A DNA stretch of 64,000 nucleotides from Bugulina stolonifera (taxonomy: Eukaryota; Bryozoa; Gymnolaemata; Cheilostomatida; Bugulidae). Position 1 is the first letter of the stretch; every line of letters starts with the position of its first letter. A program made the position numbers and the translations under genes. Below, piece after piece: positions 59,901 through 64,000 of this stretch. The stretch spans positions 16,074,700 through 16,138,699 of the forward strand of contig OW285191.1 of the NCBI GenBank assembly GCA_935421135.1, read 5' to 3'. The notes beneath the pieces are model-generated. The model did no database searches and was not told the DNA's origin. It saw nothing but the letters and a program-made list of their open reading frames with translations.

Positions 59901-60780
59901 GGCAGCTAACAGAGAGATAAAGAACAAAGAAAATATAACATTAGTTTGCTGAAAGTTATAAAAAACTGTAGGATCAAAAAGTCTTTTTATGATTAGGCTA
60001 TATACATGTATACTACTAATAGCCTTAGCCATGAGCAACTGAAAGTTGTCTTCCCATAACAGCATTCTAAAACACCCCAATATTTACAGTCATAAAAATT
60101 AATTTAGCATCTGTGAGTTGTGACAGCGCTGTTAAATGCAGATAAATCCCAGTTGCCCATGCTAGAAGCCTATCAGGTGGCATATTGTTGTGTCTGGCTG
60201 GGTAGCTGAGGCGCAGTTACACAACGAACAGGCCAGAGCAACAAGAGAGAGAAAAAGAGAGAGGTTAAACTGGCCAACCAAACAGATGCTAGAGGGCAAG
60301 TCCTCTGTGAACACCAATCAAGCAGCACAACACACGCCCAAATATGCCATGATTGCATCGCCGAAGTTCTGATATTCATGTCATAGACAATGGTAAAAAT
60401 ATTAATTTGAACTATAAAACTATTTTAGAAATACATGTGAATACATCAGTTTTGCAGGTATGAGCAATACAAATCAAAAATATAAAATGAAAATCAATAC
60501 AATCCAGATGATAGCATACACATATTCAATATGTGTATGCTATCATCTGAATATATGATATTGTAGGTCTAAGGAAAAAAGAAATAAACTGAATTAATTT
60601 CCTAGTTTCTACTAGAATTCTCTGGTCTCTTTCTGAAAAAACGTTTAAATGAGAAATAAACATCAAAAATAACAAAATTATCAATTTCATCCATGATTAT
60701 CTAATTTCTGAAATTCGTATTTTTATTTAGAACTATTATTGTAACTTTGACTCACCTGTCCTGGTTCTATATCCGCTCAT
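47979..60780 (-). CDS. SPATA7: Spermatogenesis-associated protein 7 homologue
   Basis: Fourteen exons on minus: 60756-60780, 59837-59884, 59640-59729, 59317-59364, 58928-59088, 58416-58551, 58010-58114, 57603-57726, 57233-57363, 56576-56753, 50926-51061, 50203-50470, 49560-49769 and 47979-48727. They join to 2409 nt, 802 residues, against about 600 in human; the extra length is a Ser/Thr/Lys-rich, low-complexity C-terminus. Family signatures are the N-terminal RPALKGNLALKSS, then QDLVIDHMNAHYKKLLNAK (36-54) and SVPKAYLSSQ. HVFSEPQRSFTPRTLR lies centrally, and EELCYLDFIGEVTNDVLTRG (from about 351) follows. In vertebrates SPATA7 is a ciliary transition-zone and connecting-cilium protein that binds RPGRIP1; mutations cause Leber amaurosis type 3. 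Intron 10 (51062-56575) carries a hAT transposon. Confidence 0.88.
50611..50877. mobile_element. Small TIR element (MITE) in SPATA7 intron 11
   Basis: 267 bp with inverted ends AGTGCCTTCGTGACCT and AGGTCGCGAAGACACT (one is the complement of the other with two mismatches). Flanked by AATT on both sides (50607-50610 and 50878-50881), a likely 4-bp target duplication. No coding capacity. Confidence 0.7.
52108..55186 (-). CDS. hAT-family transposase with BED zinc finger
   Basis: Two exons on minus: 54568-55186 and 52108-53561, joined in phase through a 1006-nt intron; 2073 nt, 690 residues without stops. Near the N-terminus a BED-type C2H2 finger has CNTCHKTI (Cys42, Cys45) and HIKNSH (His62, His67). 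A Ser/Pro-rich linker follows, then SMELVNSPRFVRFLRLLNPEYRLPS, written here only as the motif VNSPRFVRFLR, typical of ZBED/hAT proteins. The hAT dimerisation region is near the end (DVMNYWQANESNFPHLSAIA, then AIPTSYSDI). It lies inside intron 10 of SPATA7 on the same strand. The complete frame suggests a young autonomous element or a domesticated gene; I could not identify its terminal inverted repeats. Confidence 0.88.
53672..53690. repeat. Poly(G) run of about 18
   Basis: An uninterrupted G tract within the transposase intron, on the plus strand. It is prone to sequencing error and slippage, and capable of forming a G-quadruplex. Confidence 0.85.
55187..55914. other. SPATA7 intron 10, upstream flank of the transposase
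   Basis: Contains the transposase promoter side. No TIR recognised. AT-rich with short homopolymers. Confidence 0.4.
55921..56203. mobile_element. TIR element with internal Pol III-like box
   Basis: About 283 bp with ends GGCAGTGTTTGAAGT and ACTTCGAACACTG (inverted repeats with one or two mismatches), flanked by TTTAAG on both sides (55915-55920 and 56204-56209). A subterminal phrase GTACCCACCTCAATTTT is repeated directly, not inverted, near each end (about 55961 and 56170). The middle contains GAGTTCAATTC, close to a Pol III B box. Confidence 0.65.
58255..58330. repeat. Inverted repeat with CA/TG arms in SPATA7 intron
   Basis: Arms of about 30 bp: GTCTAAAACAGTCAAACACA...CAC on the left and the near-perfect complement GTGTGTGTGTTTGGCTGTTTTAGAC on the right, loop about 14 bp. 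Lies in the intron between the exons at 58416 and 58114. Confidence 0.8.
60186..60300 (-). repeat. Dispersed repeat copy B
   Basis: Reverse complement resembles 6095-6190, ending ...CAGCTACCCAGCCAGACACAACAATA. Located in SPATA7 intron 1. Here the tail is a single ACAACAATA unit, whereas copy A's tail expanded to a 15-bp minisatellite. Confidence 0.6.
60505..60549. repeat. Perfect 45-bp palindrome
   Basis: Two exactly complementary 22-bp arms, CAGATGATAGCATACACATATT and its complement, with a single-base centre. Located in SPATA7 intron 1. Confidence 0.9.
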
Positions 60781-62823
60781 AATTACAACTTGTCAGTATT
60801 TTAAGCCAGAACCAAAATAACAGAAAACTATTTAATAGTGTCAAAAACTTACATAGCTATCTTCAGCTATGAATAATGTATTGCAACTTTATACTTAAAT
60901 AGTCACAAATTTTAGCTTGAACTTTTTAAGAATCTGTCGGCCATGTTGGTAACTATAAACGTTTGACTAGTTGTGTTGCAAGCGATTATTGGCTAGGTCT
61001 TGTACAATGGAACTAATAACCACGCATATACCTTATAGGCTAACGCACTTATTGGAACTGAGCACAGCAAAGACTTTGATGTCTTTAGCTGTCTTTTGTA
61101 ACCGGCACCTGCTATATTGTATCCATGGAAAGACATCCTTGTCTGACTAAAATGGAAAAGTATTTTATTTACATTAATTATGCTAGTGGATGCTGAAACT
61201 CTCAGTGAGAAAAACAACACCTGGAAACTAATGCAGTTTCCTTGAGCTTAAAATTGGTGATATTTGGGTGATTGAAAATTGTGTACTGATATTTTACTTA
61301 ATCTAATGATTGACCATCGGTGGATTTATAGCCTAGTAAGTAGAGTGCAAAATGAGAATGAATAAAATATATTTTATTATTTTATATACAATAAGTGTGA
61401 ATAACAATATTAATATTTTTTTTATTTCAAGTTTGTAAATAATATTATATATAATATCTAATTGTTATTGTATTGTTATTGGTTATCCTGTTACTCAGTA
61501 ATTTCGCCTTATTTATTACATGATAAAGTAGATATGATATGTGCCATGATTGTTAACTATACCTATTTCTATTACAACTGCAGCACTAACAGTGTGAGTA
61601 TATGGTCTCTCTATGGTCTATCAGCAGCAGACATAGATATAACTACTGTTTATTGTTAACCTTATAGATAATTATAGCCTATTATTTATATTCTTATTAT
61701 AACATAAATGTCTATTATTATACAATAATTATAATATAATGATATAGTATTGTAATATATTGATTTTTAACTGTATAAAATAAATAATACAATTACATTT
61801 ATAACAGTATATACTATAACTATAGCTTATTCTCCATTTATAGTAATTGTTTCTATCAAATTGAATGTATGATCTGATGTTATTGTCATAAAATTATGAA
61901 TGATAAAATTATGATGATGGCTTTGTTGTTTTTGTTTGTTCTGTTAATCTAAAAATAGAATAATTAATAGAGGTGTAATAGCAAAACAGCAATATGGATA
62001 TGGATATCTATGCATAAACCATTATCATATGATATAGAACTAAACTTCTAGTAGCCTGTAGAATATCAAATTGTTATTCTAACTCCTCTATGACTATTCT
62101 ATTAGATTACACTGAACGGTGTTGACCATTTCCTACTAGTTTTACTGGTTAGGCTCACTTACACTGGAGTTCCAATACTAGACCATGTGGATTTTGAGAG
62201 AATAGCTTTTAGCTAACCTTCAATGGCAAAAATAGGCTGTGAATCATGTGGCACAAGTTTGTGGCATAGGCCTAGAAAATGCTTTCAGCTTAAACATAGT
62301 CACAAGTTTTTGAATGAGTCCATAGGCCTAATTCATGTGGTGTTCGACAATACCAAAAGCCTAGGCACCCTGCAAAGTTTCATAAGGGAAAGGGGATATT
62401 TTGCTCTAACTTGGCTCCTGGTAAGAGTGTGACATTATAGAATGTATTTTTTATTAGTTTACTGTTTACTTTACTCGTCAATTTCCTAGTAGAACCATAG
62501 GAGAGCTCTGTATAGATACAAATATCTGGTAGACCTACTCTATGGCTAAAAAATGTCAGATTGATTCATATAAATAATGACTTGTTTGAGCTCTATAATT
62601 TTGTTGATTAATTGTGTTAGCAAAATTAACTGGGTAGTTTAGTTGCCAATAAATTAGTTGAATTGTCTGAATAAATGCAGATATCAATTGTTCAATGATT
62701 AGTCAATCAAACCGTTCTATTTACTTTCAGGTATTGTACGGAGTACAATAAACATTAGGAGAGCTACAAAGCTGCTGGTTTACTTTAATAGGCCTACTGA
62801 AAAAACTGCCACCTCTGCTTCTA
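60781..62823. other. Divergent intergenic region, SPATA7 (-) / FERM gene (+)
   Basis: Two kilobases of AT-rich DNA holding the SPATA7 promoter on the left. On the right, a 5'UTR exon of the FERM gene begins after the acceptor CTTTCAG near 62730. ORFs at 60993-61220 and 62223-62432 have no recognisable domain. Confidence 0.45.
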
Positions 62824-62988
62824 ATGCCCCTGTTTAAAAAGAACCAAAGGTACAAGGTCTCTCGTAGGTCGGACTTTATACAGCACGTCACTCTCCTCGA
62901 TGGCTCTCCAATGGAATGTAATCTTGCTGCAGATAGTCTACCCATGGACTGTCTGCAGAATGTTTTGCAGAGACTCGAAGTACGAGAG
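62824..62988 (+). CDS. FERM-domain protein, first coding exon (PTPN14/21-like)
   Basis: A single visible coding exon of 55 codons, donor GAGAG|GTATGT in phase 0; the rest lies beyond the window. It begins MPLFKKNQRYKVSRR, and continues with VTLLDGSPMECNLA and DCLQNVLQRLEVRE. This is the F1 (ubiquitin-like) start of a FERM domain, where a strand with LLD, then a short loop, then a helix with QRLELRE is characteristic. The basic RRY start and spacing match the PTPN14/PTPN21 (Pez) phosphatases better than band 4.1 or ERM proteins. FERM domains attach proteins to the membrane and cortex. The phosphatase domain is not visible, so the family call is provisional. Confidence 0.68.
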
Positions 62989-64000
62989 GTATGTCTACAG
63001 GATATGATGTAATAATATATTATATCTGTGTCATACATAACGTACACTGCTCTGAATCATTGGTATTTGATGATTCATCATGTAACAGTACACACACTTC
63101 CTAGTAGTATGTCACATGCTTATTATGTAGGTAAGCTAAGTATAGGCCATGGAATTACATATATGGTATAGATTAGTAGCACTAATATAGCCTGAGATCT
63201 AGGCTATTTACCTCTTACATCAGGGTGACTCTTACTGCCTCCAACAGGTAGTAGCCAGTTTATTAATGCCCTATAGTCAGATGCCCAGTTTAGTAATTTA
63301 ATCACCACTAATCCCACACCTACAATGATAGTCATACTAGTGGCTCAGTGGAAGTCATTATTAGCTAGGTGTTAGCTGATGTTTACTGATATGGACCCAG
63401 CTCTGATAATTTGTGACAAGGATATAACAACTAGTCCCTCCCCATCGCCCAGTCTACTATTTTTGGTAGTAATTAAGCCTACTAGCAGTAGCAGACTAGC
63501 TCAGTGTGAATTCTGAAGGGCCAGGCCTCTTGTGTTGTTAGATGGCCATTTCATAGGCTAATCTAGTGAGACACTATTAATATTAGCCTGCATGTTGTGT
63601 CTGGTGATGAAGGTGAGCTTTCTACAATTCATATTATCTCCACTCAATTAACTGGCCCATAGATGTACAACATCTGGATCTATCTACGTGTATATATTGA
63701 CCTAATGCATACTATGTTTGCCTGAAGTGTGCCAGAACCTGACAGTGAACAGTGAACAATCAGCAAAGAAAGGGTACATGTAGATCATGTGTATCAACGC
63801 AATTCATGTACCTTGTAGCTTGCAGGCCATTGTCAGCCCTTGGCTCAAGCAAATGGAGATTGTTCAAGAGTTATTAATGGTTTTATTATTGTTTCAAAGT
63901 TTGTTTTTCTTCATTGACTGCCTAGGTTATAAATTGATAAGTGATTAGTATGTAAATACAGTCACACCAGTGAGTCAGCGGAACATTATAATATTCTATT
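62989..64000. other. Intron of the FERM gene, to window end
   Basis: No second FERM exon (expected to encode a YFGL-like motif) was found in this 1-kb stretch, so it is probably a long first intron that continues beyond the window. Confidence 0.5.

Noticed and set aside
62223..62432. Plus-strand ORF of 69 codons with a CESCG motif
   Set aside because: A single CxxC-like pair in an isolated ORF is insufficient; no homology recognised.

Overview
This is a eukaryotic, almost certainly animal, nuclear window. Genes are split by many short GT-AG introns, there are no operons, and the DNA is AT-rich with abundant micro- and minisatellites. The gene set (ELAV-like RNA-binding protein, DNase II, SPATA7, CRAL-TRIO lipid carrier, FERM protein) is metazoan. 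A mitochondrial-type cysteine synthase, missing from vertebrates, together with compact introns and the recurrent palindrome TACATGTA, suggests an early-branching invertebrate, possibly a demosponge. That placement is inference.

Layout, left to right. About 500-9850 is a tandem segmental duplication of roughly 5.1 kb carrying two intact sigma-class-like glutathione S-transferase genes (+), each with a TATA box and a conserved antioxidant-response-like site. About 10.1-13.8 kb is ADAT3 (-), the non-catalytic partner of the tRNA A34 deaminase; its first intron holds an 0.85-kb, 13-bp minisatellite. About 15.9-20.8 kb is an ELAV-like protein (-) with three RRMs and a remarkable Met/Gln/Asn-rich tail. 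About 22.9-26.0 kb is DNASE2 (+). About 27.5-28.7 kb is an unrecognised Thr-rich single-pass membrane protein (+). From 29.3 to 34 kb the window is repeat-rich and includes a full-length tRNA-derived SINE. About 34.0-37.1 kb is a CRAL-TRIO protein (-). At 38.37-42.26 kb lies a recently inserted gag-only LTR retrotransposon with apparently identical LTRs and a 5-bp target duplication. About 43.1-47.1 kb is a cysteine synthase (+). About 48.0-60.8 kb is SPATA7 (-), whose 5.5-kb intron 10 houses an intact two-exon hAT transposase plus a MITE. The first coding exon of a FERM protein (PTPN14/21-like) begins at 62.8 kb and runs out of the window.

I rebuilt the spliced models by hand from splice sites, reading phase and family similarity. 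In all eight recognised multi-exon host genes (the two GSTs counted separately) the exon phases close exactly to a whole number of codons, which is good internal evidence for them. The host genes are unrelated housekeeping or cellular genes rather than a pathway. The novelty lies mainly in the mobile-element layer (SINE, two or more MITE families, gag-only LTR element, nested hAT) and in the Met-rich tail of the ELAV-like protein.
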